Shown here piece by piece: positions 24,156 through 32,627 of a DNA stretch of 64,000 nucleotides. The notes beneath the pieces are model-generated. The model was given only the letters and a program-made list of their open reading frames with translations, was not told the DNA's origin and made no database searches. The translations under genes and the position numbers were made by a program. Every line of letters begins with the position of its first letter. The first letter of the stretch is position 1. This DNA comes from Pseudomonadota bacterium (GTDB lineage: Bacteria > Pseudomonadota > Gammaproteobacteria > Burkholderiales > SG8-39), in assembly GCA_021811085.1 (NCBI GenBank), contig JAJZPQ010000011.1:20372-84371 (forward strand), read 5' to 3'.

Positions 24156-26147
24156 CTATAGATGTGGAGTTTCACGCTCAGTTTCTCGAATAGGATCGGT
24201 CAGCAACCGCATGCGGCGCCACAAAGTGGTTCGGCTGACGCCGAGCAGTTGAGCTGCCGCTTGCCGGTTTCCTCCGGCGCGCGTGATCGCGCCAAGGACG
24301 GCTGCATCGTCCAAAGCTGTTGCCGGTAGGTCTGCGTTTTCATCGCGAGCAATGGTTTCCGGTCGGGGGAAGAGCTCGGGGAGTTCGTCGCTGATGACTC
24401 CGTAATCGATCGTCGATGGGCAACCGTATTCGCACAGCATGGCCGCGATCCTTTCCGCGATATTTTCCAGTTCCCGAACATTGCCAGGCCAGCCGTAAGA
24501 GCGCAGAACGGGCATTAGAGGCGCCAACACCTGGTCGGCGGGGAGGCTGGAGCCGAGCCGCCGCAGTGAGGTGTGAAGCAATTGCAGCGCAAGCGGTGGT
24601 ACGTCTTCCGGCCGTTCCCGCAGCGGGGGCAGGTGCAGCCGGAGGATGTTGAGCCGATAGTAGAGATCGGAGCGGAATTTCCCCTGCTCGACCAGATCGG
24701 CCAGATTCCTGTGAGTGGCGGCGATGACGCGCACGTCCACGGGCACAGGGCGGGCGCCGCCCAGCCGCACTACCTCTTTTTCCTGCAGGACCCGCAACAG
24801 CCGCGTCTGGAGGGACAGCGGCATGTCGCCGATCTCATCGAGAAAAATTGTCCCCGTGTGCGCCGTTTCGAACAACCCTGCCCTTCCGCCCTTGCGCGAT
24901 CCCGTGAAGGCGCCTTCTTCGTAGCCGAACAGCTCGCTTTCCAGCAGCGATTCCGGGAGGGCGGCGCAGTTGATTGCGACGAATGGATGCCCGCGGCGCT
25001 GGTTCGCATTGTGGATCGCCTGCGCGAACAACTCCTTGCCGGTGCCGCTTTCACCGGTGATGAGAACGGTCGAGTCGGTTCGCGCATAGCGTTCCGCAGC
25101 GCGCAGGGCGCGCTGGAATGCGGGGCTGTTCCCCAGGATCTGCTGGAAGCGGTAGCGGGCGGCGAACTGACGGACGCGTTGCTGGATGCGGATGTTGCCG
25201 TCGGCTTTCCGGATGGTGTCGGCGTCCTGTAGGGTGAGCAGGGCGCCCGAGATTTTGCCGTGCTCGCGAATCGCAATGCGGTTGGCGACGTAAGTCTGGC
25301 CCTTGATCAGCACTACCTCTCCGGTCTCCTGTGCGTGGCCTTCCAGCACCGCGCCGAGATTGAGTTCCGTCATGACGTCCTGAAGCCGGTGGCCGAGCAC
25401 TTCATCGGCTGCCTTGTCGATTAGGCGCTCCATCAGCGGATTGATGGCGATGACCTGCTCTCTGGCGTCCACGGCGAGCACCGCTTCGTGCAAGTGGCGC
25501 AACACGCCGTTCAGCTGTTCGTAACGCTGCGCTTCCAGGCGCTGGACGCGGGCAATCTCGATCGCGTCTTCGATCGCCTGTTTCACCGATGCGGGGGTAT
25601 AGACGAGGATGCCCTTGATACCTGCGCGTTCTGCGAGGTCGACCACCAGGCTGGAGCCGACGATAACCTTGAATCCGGCGTCGGCGAGCGCGCGAAAGCA
25701 CTCGGCCACGTCGTCGACCGTCGTGTAGGTGCGCTGCGATACCTCGATGCGCAGCATTTCCTTGACCTGCTCGATTTCGGGGATCGGCTCCCTAAAGGTG
25801 ACGATTCCCACCCTTTCGGCGTAGCGCCGCGCCTTGAGCAGCGCGAGCAGGACGTCGTAGCCGCTGGGTTTGATCGTCACCACCGGGAGCGACAGCGTAG
25901 AGCGCAGAATCGCCGCATTGGCGCCGGCGCTGATGATCACATCCGTGCCGCCGTCGCGCTCCAGTTCGTGCCCCATTGCGACCGCGTTGTCGAACACGAC
26001 ATCGGATATTTCGATATCGGCGCGCAATTTGTATTCGGGGACCACGGCATGGATAAGACGGCTCAAGCCGGTATAGCTGATGACCCTGATGCGTGGTTGC
26101 GCATCCGCCGCGACGGCGCGAGAAGGGTAGACGACACCTTTTTGCAT
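24156..26147 (-). CDS. PrpR-type sigma-54-dependent transcriptional activator
   Basis: This is a 663-residue enhancer-binding protein. A PrpR-type sensor domain spans about residues 15-195, with an ISAGANAAILR segment, followed by a PAS-like segment about 205-310. The AAA+ domain follows: Walker A GESGTGKE, EEGAFTGSRKGG (the sigma-54 loop is GAFTGS, as in PrpR itself), GTIFLDEIGDMP and NVRELENIAERI. It ends in a Fis-type helix-turn-helix (RQAAAQLLGVSRTTLWRRM). PrpR senses 2-methylcitrate in propionate metabolism, but no prpBCD genes are present here. It is divergent from the 26413 operon, which carries a -24/-12 promoter, so that operon is its likely target. Confidence 0.93.
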   Translation of the reverse strand: MQKGVVYPSRAVAADAQPRIRVISYTGLSRLIHAVVPEYKLRADIEISDVVFDNAVAMGHELERDGGTDVIISAGANAAILRSTLSLPVVTIKPSGYDVLLALLKARRYAERVGIVTFREPIPEIEQVKEMLRIEVSQRTYTTVDDVAECFRALADAGFKVIVGSSLVVDLAERAGIKGILVYTPASVKQAIEDAIEIARVQRLEAQRYEQLNGVLRHLHEAVLAVDAREQVIAINPLMERLIDKAADEVLGHRLQDVMTELNLGAVLEGHAQETGEVVLIKGQTYVANRIAIREHGKISGALLTLQDADTIRKADGNIRIQQRVRQFAARYRFQQILGNSPAFQRALRAAERYARTDSTVLITGESGTGKELFAQAIHNANQRRGHPFVAINCAALPESLLESELFGYEEGAFTGSRKGGRAGLFETAHTGTIFLDEIGDMPLSLQTRLLRVLQEKEVVRLGGARPVPVDVRVIAATHRNLADLVEQGKFRSDLYYRLNILRLHLPPLRERPEDVPPLALQLLHTSLRRLGSSLPADQVLAPLMPVLRSYGWPGNVRELENIAERIAAMLCEYGCPSTIDYGVISDELPELFPRPETIARDENADLPATALDDAAVLGAITRAGGNRQAAAQLLGVSRTTLWRRMRLLTDPIRETERETPHL

Positions 26148-26201
26148 CTGGATTCTCCTCTCTTTTTTTGTCGGACTGAGGCAGTTTCGGCCGCCAGCCT
26201 A

Positions 26202-26242
26202 TGTTTCACCTTGTGTTTCACGAAACGTTACCAGATGTTTCA
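26202..26242. promoter_or_regulatory. Candidate enhancer (UAS) for the PrpR-like activator
   Basis: Three TGTTTCA repeats lie at 26202-26208, 26214-26220 and 26236-26242. The second is part of the inverted repeat GTTTCACGAAAC. The cluster is about 95-135 bp upstream of the -24/-12 promoter at 26337, a normal distance for a sigma-54 enhancer-binding protein. It also lies just upstream of the regulator's own start, so autoregulation is possible. Confidence 0.55.
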
Positions 26243-26336
26243 TTTAAACGCTATTGCCTTGACGGAATTCCAGCGATATTGGCGCAAAACACTAAATGGC
26301 CTTTAAATCAAATTGATGTCTTAGCTATTTGGAACA

Positions 26337-26352
26337 TGGCATGTCCCTTGCT
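26337..26352 (+). promoter_or_regulatory. Sigma-54 (-24/-12) promoter
   Basis: TGGCATGTCCCTTGCT fits the sigma-54 consensus TGGCAYRNNNNTTGCW at every defined position, with GG and GC correctly spaced. It sits 61 bp before the GTG of the first gene and downstream of the TGTTTCA repeats. The decamer GGCATGTCCC occurs again at 26355-26364, overlapping the expected transcription start. Confidence 0.85.
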
Positions 26353-26412
26353 TAGGCATGTCCCGCAATAATAATGCAATGTAATTCCTAGGATCAGAGA
26401 GGGCATTGACTG

Positions 26413-27612
26413 GTGAAATCACTGGAGAGCGTGGTCGTTCTTGACCTTACCCACATGCTGTCCGGGCCCTATGGGGCGATGCTGTTAACGGACTTGGGTG
26501 CCCGCACCATCAAGATCGAGCCGCCCGGCGGCGGCGAGGGAACGCGCAAGTTGCTCGCCGGCAGCAAGGAATACTCCAGGCAAGGTATGGGCGCCTATTT
26601 TCTGACGCTCAACCGGAGCAAGGAGAGCGTGTGCGTCGATCTGAAGTCCGAGGCGGGACGGGCGGTTTTCTATGACCTCGTACGCAAGGCGGACGTGGTC
26701 TTCGACAACTTCGGCGTCGGCGTGACCAAGCGGCTCGGGGTCGATCACGCGAAGCTGGCGGCCATCAACCCGCGCATCATTACCTGCTCGGTCACTGGAT
26801 TCGGCGAGACCGGCCCCGAGCCGGAACGGCCTGCTTTCGACCAAGTGGTGCAGGGCATGGGCGGCGGCATGTCGATCACTGGGTTTCCCGATAGCCCGCC
26901 GGTTCGTTCGGGCATCCCCATCGGCGATCTGGGCGGCGGCATCTTCGGCGCCATGGGCGTGCTGGCGGCGCTGGTGGCGCGGGAGCAATCCGGTTGCGGC
27001 CAGCATGTCGACGTCTCGATGCTCGACGCGCAGATCTCGCTGCTCAACTACATGGCGACCATGTACCTGATGTCGGGCATCGTGCCGGAGCGCCTCGGCA
27101 ACGGCCATTTCGTTCACGTGCCCTACAACACTTACAAGACTGGAAGTGGCTACATCATCATCACCTGTATCGGCGATGCGTTCTACGAGAAGTTTCTTGA
27201 GGTGGTGCCGCGCCCCGAACTGCGCAAGGAGGCGTACCTCAAGCAGCCCGGGCGGTTCGCCGACCGCGAACTCATCAATCGCGTCATTCAGGAAGAGCTT
27301 CTGACCGATACCGCCGAAAACTGGCTTGCCAAGCTGCGCGCCGCGCGCATTCCCTGCGCGCCCGTCAACGATTTCAGGCAGGCGCTCGAGGATCCGCAGA
27401 TCCGCGCCCGCCATATGGTCGTCGATGTGGCGTTGCACGACGGCGAAGTGATCCAGATGCCGGGCAACCCGATCAAGCTGTCCGAAGCGGGTGAGGAGCG
27501 CTTCGGTACGCCGCCGCGGCTGGGCGAACACACGGACGCCGTGCTGAGGGACTTCCTCGGCTACGACGGCGCGCGCATAGCGCGGTTGCGCGCCGACGGG
27601 GTGATCGCGTGA
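26413..27612 (+). CDS. CaiB/BaiF family III CoA-transferase (first gene of the sigma-54 operon)
   Basis: This 399-residue CoA-transferase starts at the GTG at 26413. It shows VVVLDLTHMLSGPYGAMLLT, GARTIKIEPPGGGEGTR, SKESVCVDLKSEAGR, VTGFGETGPEPERPAFDQVV with the presumed catalytic aspartate, and SITGFPDSPPVRSGIPIGDL. The last block is typical of CoA-transferases for dicarboxylic or hydroxy acids. With an HMG-CoA-lyase-family enzyme four genes on and a hydratase pair further down, it is a good candidate to make a citramalyl-CoA-type thioester for cleavage. That role is inferred. It is the gene nearest the sigma-54 promoter. Confidence 0.92.
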   Translation: MKSLESVVVLDLTHMLSGPYGAMLLTDLGARTIKIEPPGGGEGTRKLLAGSKEYSRQGMGAYFLTLNRSKESVCVDLKSEAGRAVFYDLVRKADVVFDNFGVGVTKRLGVDHAKLAAINPRIITCSVTGFGETGPEPERPAFDQVVQGMGGGMSITGFPDSPPVRSGIPIGDLGGGIFGAMGVLAALVAREQSGCGQHVDVSMLDAQISLLNYMATMYLMSGIVPERLGNGHFVHVPYNTYKTGSGYIIITCIGDAFYEKFLEVVPRPELRKEAYLKQPGRFADRELINRVIQEELLTDTAENWLAKLRAARIPCAPVNDFRQALEDPQIRARHMVVDVALHDGEVIQMPGNPIKLSEAGEERFGTPPRLGEHTDAVLRDFLGYDGARIARLRADGVIA

Positions 27613-27689
27613 GCCGCCCCGCTCCAATCAGTAGCGCACGCGCGCAGCGCAGGTCTTGCGCGGCGATTTCAAGTACGAGGAGATAAGCG

Positions 27690-29762
27690 ATGGCAACAGC
27701 CGCAGTGCCGACCTATCGACTGGGCGTCGACGTCGGCGGAACTTTCACCGATCTGCTGCTGATCGATGAATCGACCGGCGAGACCTATTCGGCCAAGGTG
27801 CCGTCAACGCCAAAGGATTCATCCATTGGCGTCCTGAACGGCATTGCACGGATCTGCGAACAGAACAAGATCGACCCGCAGCGCATCACGCATGTGATGC
27901 ACGGGACGACCGTCGCAACCAACACCGTTCTCGAAGGCAAGGGCGCCAGCGTGGGTTTGGTCACGACCGTGGGGTACCGGCAGGTGCTGCAGATCGCGCG
28001 CTCCTATGTGCCGGGCGGACTGGGCGGCTGGGTGATCTACAACAAGCGCCCGTTGCTGGCGCCTTTGGAGCACACGATCGAGGCCGATGAGCGGATGGAC
28101 GCGCGCGGCAATGTTATCGCGCCGCTCGACGAGGCCGCGCTGCGCAAGTCCTTGGCCGCGCTGCGCAACAAGGGTATCGAAGCGCTGACAGTATCGCTGC
28201 TCAACGCCTACGCTAACGGTGCGCACGAACGGCGGGTCCGGGAAATCGCGGAGGAGGTGCTGCCCGGCATGCCGGTTTCGATCTCCTCCGAGGTGATGCC
28301 GGAGATGTACGAGTACGAGCGCACCGAGACGACAGTGGTCAATTCCTATGTGCGGCCGATCGTCTCGCGCTACATCAAGAACCTGGGCAGCGAACTTGAA
28401 CGCAAGCTTGGCGCCGTGAAGCTGCACGTGCTGCGATCCGACGGTGGTCTGACCTCATCGGAAGCCGCCAGCCACAGCCCGGTCAACATGCTGATGAGCG
28501 GCCCCGCAGGCGGCGTGGCGGGGGCCTTGTGGATCGCGCAGCAATCCGGCTTCAAGAACCTGTTGACCTTCGACATGGGTGGCACCTCGACCGACGTGGC
28601 ACTGATTCAGGACGGCTTGGCGCAGACGCGGCGCGAAACGCGCGTGGCCGACGTGACGGTGCGCGCGCCGTCGATCGATGTGCGCACGGTGGGTGCCGGC
28701 GGCGGGTCGATCGCCTACGTGCCCGAGTTGACCAAAGCGTTGCGGGTCGGCCCGCAAAGCGCCGGCGCAGATCCGGGCCCGGCCGCCTACTGCAAGGGCG
28801 GCGACAAGCCGACCGTGACTGACGCCAACGTCGTTCTCGGCTACTTGCCGGTGTCCTCCCGGCTGGGCGGCGACATGAAGATAGACCGCGCTTTGGCGCA
28901 GAAGGCGGTGCAGAGCATCGCGGACGCGCTCGGCAAAACGGGCCACGAGGCGGCCGAAGGCGTGATCAACATCGTTAACGAAAACATGTTCGGTGCGCTG
29001 CGCTTGGTGTCCATCGAGCAGGGCTACGATCCGCGTGACTTCGCGCTGGTGGCGTTCGGCGGCGCCGGCCCGCTGCACGCCAATGCGCTGGGCAAGCTGC
29101 TTGGCTCCTGGCCCGTCATCATTCCGCCGGCGCCGGGCGTGCTGTGCGCCTACGGCGACGCGACCACCCGGCTGCGCGACGAGGCTTCGCGCACGTTCAT
29201 CCGCCGGCTGGCCCAGACGAGCGACGCCGAGGTGCTGGCACAGCTGGTCGAACTGGCGGCCACGGCGCGCCAGTCGCTCAGCAACGAAGGCGTGCCGACA
29301 TCCGCACAGTCGGTCGCCTATCAAATCGATTTGCGCTATCGCGGCCAGGGGCTGCGGCTGACCATTGACGTCGCGCCGGAGCAGTTCGCCCAGACGGGCC
29401 TGCAAGGCGTGGCCAAGCGCTTCGATGATTTACATACGCAGCTCTACACGTTCGCCATCGAAGCCGAGCACGAACTCGTCAACCTTCGCGCCGTCGTGCA
29501 AGGACCGCAGACCACGGTGCGCGCCGAGCAACTGCCGCAAGGCGCGGCCGATGCGTCGCATGCGGTGGTCGAGAAGACGAAGCTTTTCGTCGACGGCGCC
29601 GAGCGCAGCGCGCCGATCTATGACCGCGCTCGACTCAAGGCGGGCAACCGCATCGCCGGGCCGGCCATCGTAGCCCAGATGGACACCACGACCTTGATCC
29701 TGCCGGGTCACACGGGCGAGGTCGACAAGGTCGGAAACATCCTCATCCGCCCGAACCCTTGA
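27690..29762 (+). CDS. hyuA: Hydantoinase/oxoprolinase subunit A (HyuA family)
   Basis: This 690-residue ATP-binding subunit belongs to the HyuA family, which includes 5-oxoprolinase, N-methylhydantoinase, caprolactamase and acetone-carboxylase subunits. It opens with an actin/hexokinase-fold phosphate loop, YRLGVDVGGTFTDLLLID (about 8-25), then MHGTTVATNTVLEGKGA, and a second nucleotide segment, LLTFDMGGTSTDVALI (about 288-303). The C-terminal region carries GPAIVAQMDTTTLILPG. With HyuB it should use ATP to open a cyclic amide or carboxylate a ketone. The adjacent amide-hydrolase genes make a cyclic amide or imide more likely. It is 24 nt upstream of hyuB. Confidence 0.92.
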   Translation: MATAAVPTYRLGVDVGGTFTDLLLIDESTGETYSAKVPSTPKDSSIGVLNGIARICEQNKIDPQRITHVMHGTTVATNTVLEGKGASVGLVTTVGYRQVLQIARSYVPGGLGGWVIYNKRPLLAPLEHTIEADERMDARGNVIAPLDEAALRKSLAALRNKGIEALTVSLLNAYANGAHERRVREIAEEVLPGMPVSISSEVMPEMYEYERTETTVVNSYVRPIVSRYIKNLGSELERKLGAVKLHVLRSDGGLTSSEAASHSPVNMLMSGPAGGVAGALWIAQQSGFKNLLTFDMGGTSTDVALIQDGLAQTRRETRVADVTVRAPSIDVRTVGAGGGSIAYVPELTKALRVGPQSAGADPGPAAYCKGGDKPTVTDANVVLGYLPVSSRLGGDMKIDRALAQKAVQSIADALGKTGHEAAEGVINIVNENMFGALRLVSIEQGYDPRDFALVAFGGAGPLHANALGKLLGSWPVIIPPAPGVLCAYGDATTRLRDEASRTFIRRLAQTSDAEVLAQLVELAATARQSLSNEGVPTSAQSVAYQIDLRYRGQGLRLTIDVAPEQFAQTGLQGVAKRFDDLHTQLYTFAIEAEHELVNLRAVVQGPQTTVRAEQLPQGAADASHAVVEKTKLFVDGAERSAPIYDRARLKAGNRIAGPAIVAQMDTTTLILPGHTGEVDKVGNILIRPNP

Positions 29763-29786
29763 TCCGCCGTATCGGAGAGCACCGCC

Positions 29787-31679
29787 ATGCCAGCCAAAAT
29801 CATTCAGCGCGACAGTTCGCCGTTCAAAACGGTCAAGCTCGACTCGATTACCCTCGACATCATCGAAAACGCGCTGCGCAACGCACGTGCCGAGATGGAT
29901 GCGGTGCTGTTCCGCACCGCCATGTCGCCGGGAATCCGCGAACAGCACGACGCCTTTCCGATGATCGCCAACAACGACGGCAAGATGGTCGTCGGCCAGT
30001 TCGGCTCGTTCATCTACGGCTTCGTGCAAGGTTACGAGGGCGAGATCGAGGAAGGAGACATCTTCCTCACCAACGATCCGTATTCATGCAACGGCGCGGT
30101 AAGCCACCTGCCCGACTGGCTTACCCTGATGCCGATATTCGATCGCGGCCGCTTGGTGAGCTGGGCGGCGATGTTCGGCCACATGACCGACATCGGTGGC
30201 AAGGTGCCGGGGAGCCTGCCCACCGACGCCACGCAGATTTTCGAAGAGGGGATCCAGATCCCGCCGGTCAAGATCTACCGCAAGGGTCAGTTGAATCGCG
30301 ACATGCTCGAACTGCTGCTGCGCAACTGCCGCATGCCGCACTGGAACCGCGCCGACTTCGATGCCATGATCGCCGCGCTGCGTCTGGCCGAGCGTCGTGT
30401 GCGCGAAATCATCGCGCGCTTCGGTGTCGACGAATACATCGCCGCCATGGCCGAGATGCTCGACCGCAATCGGCGTGCGATGAGCGCCATCATCAAGATG
30501 GTGATCCCGGAAAAAAAGGCTTATTTCGAGGACTACATCGACGACGACGGCGCCGGCATGGGGCCGTACAAGGTGGCGTGCAGCCTGTGGCGCGAGGGGG
30601 AAGTCGCGGTGTTCGATTTCGCCGGCACCGACCCGCAGTCGCAGAGTTCGGTGAACTTCTTCCTGAACGAGGAGATGTTCAAGATGTTTCTCGGCGCCTT
30701 CTTCATTAACCTGTTCGACCCGCAGATCCTGTTCAATGACGGTTTCTACGACCTGGTCGAGGTGCGCATTCCGGCCGGCTCGATCCTCAAGCCGCAGCGG
30801 CCGGCGGCGCTGTCCTGCCGCACGCACATGCTGGGCCGTATCTTCGACATCATGGGCGGATTGCTCGGGCAAGGTGCGCCCGAGGCGCTGAATGCGGCCG
30901 GGTTCTCGGATAGCCCGCACCTGATGTATTCGGGTTACGACAAGAGCGGCGAGTGGTACCAGTTGTATCAGATCGGCTTCGGTGGAATTCCGGGGCGCCC
31001 GGCCGGCGACGGCCCGGACGGCCATTCGCTCTGGCCGGCGTTCACCAATGTCCCGAACGAGTTTCTCGAAAGCTATTTTCCGCTGCGCATTGCCAAGTAC
31101 GAATCGATTCCGGATTCCGGCGGCGCCGGTCAGCACCGCGGCGGCAACGGCGTATGCATCGCCTATGAGTTTCTCGAACCCGGCGAGATATCCATCCATG
31201 ACGATCGCTGGCTCACCTATCCGTGGGGCGTCAATGGCGGCCTGCCCGGCGCTCGCAGCACCAAGGAACTCCTGCGCAACAACGGCTCGCGCGAGTGGCT
31301 GCCGTCGAAGTGCGACCGAATCAAGGTCGAGGAAGGCGACATCCTGTTCTTCAACACCTGGGGCGGCGGCGGCTGGGGCGATCCCCTCAAGCGACCGGCT
31401 GAACGTGTGGCGCAGGACGTCGCGCGCGGGTTGGTGAGCATAGATGGCGCGCGCCGCTACGGCGTCGTGGTCCGTGCCGACTTCGGCGTCGATGTGGAGG
31501 CTACCGAGATACTGCGCCGGCAGATCGCGGCAGGCCGCAATCAGCCGTTGCCGCTGTTCGACCGTGGCGGCTCGATCGAGGAGTTGAAAGCGCGGTGCAA
31601 GGCCGAGACCGGCTTCGAGCCGCCGAGCATGCCGCGGTTTGCGCGCTGGATAACCGCGCCTGAGCGTCAGGCGCGCTGA
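29787..31679 (+). CDS. hyuB: Hydantoinase/oxoprolinase subunit B (HyuB family)
   Basis: This 630-residue HyuB-family subunit shows DIIENALRNARAEMDAVLFR, the FLTNDPYSCNGAVSHLPDW region (about 92-110), HMTDIGGKVPGSLPTDA, SVNFFLNEEMFKMFL, and GGAGQHRGGNGV near the C-terminus. These subunits carry the amide-hydrolysing half-reaction, which follows phosphorylation by HyuA. It is somewhat longer than many bacterial HyuB proteins (roughly 520-600 residues). The extra C-terminal 60 residues (RRQIAAGRNQPLPLF onward) are not recognised. It abuts the lyase gene (stop and start share bases at 31679). Confidence 0.92.
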   Translation: MPAKIIQRDSSPFKTVKLDSITLDIIENALRNARAEMDAVLFRTAMSPGIREQHDAFPMIANNDGKMVVGQFGSFIYGFVQGYEGEIEEGDIFLTNDPYSCNGAVSHLPDWLTLMPIFDRGRLVSWAAMFGHMTDIGGKVPGSLPTDATQIFEEGIQIPPVKIYRKGQLNRDMLELLLRNCRMPHWNRADFDAMIAALRLAERRVREIIARFGVDEYIAAMAEMLDRNRRAMSAIIKMVIPEKKAYFEDYIDDDGAGMGPYKVACSLWREGEVAVFDFAGTDPQSQSSVNFFLNEEMFKMFLGAFFINLFDPQILFNDGFYDLVEVRIPAGSILKPQRPAALSCRTHMLGRIFDIMGGLLGQGAPEALNAAGFSDSPHLMYSGYDKSGEWYQLYQIGFGGIPGRPAGDGPDGHSLWPAFTNVPNEFLESYFPLRIAKYESIPDSGGAGQHRGGNGVCIAYEFLEPGEISIHDDRWLTYPWGVNGGLPGARSTKELLRNNGSREWLPSKCDRIKVEEGDILFFNTWGGGGWGDPLKRPAERVAQDVARGLVSIDGARRYGVVVRADFGVDVEATEILRRQIAAGRNQPLPLFDRGGSIEELKARCKAETGFEPPSMPRFARWITAPERQAR

Positions 31680-32614
31680 TGCCTGCCATGCGCGAGACGG
31701 TGCTGATCAACGAGGTGGGCGCGCGCGACGGGTTGCAGAACCAACCGGTCCACGTGTCGTGCGACGACAAGCTGCGGCTGATCGAGGCGCTCGCCGCGGC
31801 GGGCGTGCGCACCATCGAGGCGACCAGCTTCGTGTCGCCCAAGGCAGTACCACAGGTGGCTGACGCGGATCAACTGTTTCCGCGCTTGCCGCATGCCGAT
31901 CGCATTGCTTATTCGGCGCTGGTGCCGAACCGGCGCGGGCTGGAGCGCGCCCGCGCGGCCGGCGTCAAGGAGATCGCGGTAGTGTTGTCGGCCACCGACA
32001 CCATGAACCGGCGCAACATCAACATGAGCCTGGATGAGGCGCGCGCGGTGAGCGCGGACACGGTGCGCGCCGCGGTGGCCGACGGCGTACGCGCCAAGGC
32101 GTATGTCGCTGTGGCGTTCGAATGTCCGTTCGAGGGTGCGGTCGCACCCGCGCGTGTGCTGGCTCTGTCCGAATCCATGTTTGCCGCCGGCGCGCAGGAG
32201 GTGGTGATCGCCGACACCATCGGTGCGGCCGCGCCGACTGCGGTGATGCGCCTGCTGCGCGAGTGCGTTGCGCAGTTTGGCGCGGCGCGCCTGTCGGCGC
32301 ACTTTCACGACACCCGGGCGATGGCGATGGCCAATGCGTGGGCGGCGCTGGAGCAGGGTATCCGCAAGTTCGACGCCAGCGTCGGCGGTCTCGGCGGATG
32401 CCCCTTTGCGCCCGGTGCCGCGGGCAATGCCGCGACCGAGGATCTGGTGGTGATGTTCGAACAATGCGGCTACGACACCGGCATCGATCTCGAGCGGCTG
32501 CGGCAGGCGGTTGCGCTGGCAGGCACGCTGACCGGGCGCGCCGTCGGCGGGCGCACGACGACATGGTTGCGGGCACAGGAAGAAAAGCGGGCGCGCCAGG
32601 TGCGCACGGTATGA
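31679..32614 (+). CDS. HMG-CoA lyase-family aldolase
   Basis: This is a 311-residue TIM-barrel lyase of the hydroxymethylglutaryl-CoA lyase family. It shows NEVGARDGLQNQP (catalytic Arg-Asp pair, about 11-23), EATSFVSPKAVPQ, VVLSATDTMNRRNINMS, LSAHFHDTRAMAM with the metal-binding histidines, and GGCPFAPGAAGNAATED with the active-site loop cysteine. The family cleaves HMG-CoA and related tertiary hydroxyacyl-CoAs, giving acetyl-CoA or propionyl-CoA plus a keto acid. No leucine-catabolism genes are adjacent. In this operon a citramalyl-CoA-like substrate supplied by the 26413 CoA-transferase is plausible. That is inference. Confidence 0.9.
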   Translation: MPAMRETVLINEVGARDGLQNQPVHVSCDDKLRLIEALAAAGVRTIEATSFVSPKAVPQVADADQLFPRLPHADRIAYSALVPNRRGLERARAAGVKEIAVVLSATDTMNRRNINMSLDEARAVSADTVRAAVADGVRAKAYVAVAFECPFEGAVAPARVLALSESMFAAGAQEVVIADTIGAAAPTAVMRLLRECVAQFGAARLSAHFHDTRAMAMANAWAALEQGIRKFDASVGGLGGCPFAPGAAGNAATEDLVVMFEQCGYDTGIDLERLRQAVALAGTLTGRAVGGRTTTWLRAQEEKRARQVRTV

Positions 32615-32627
32615 GGAGGAATCGGCG

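Noticed and set aside
24156..26147. GAFTGS instead of GAFTGA in the sigma-54 activator as a sign of lost activation
   Set aside because: PrpR itself carries GAFTGS, so the variant is normal for this group.
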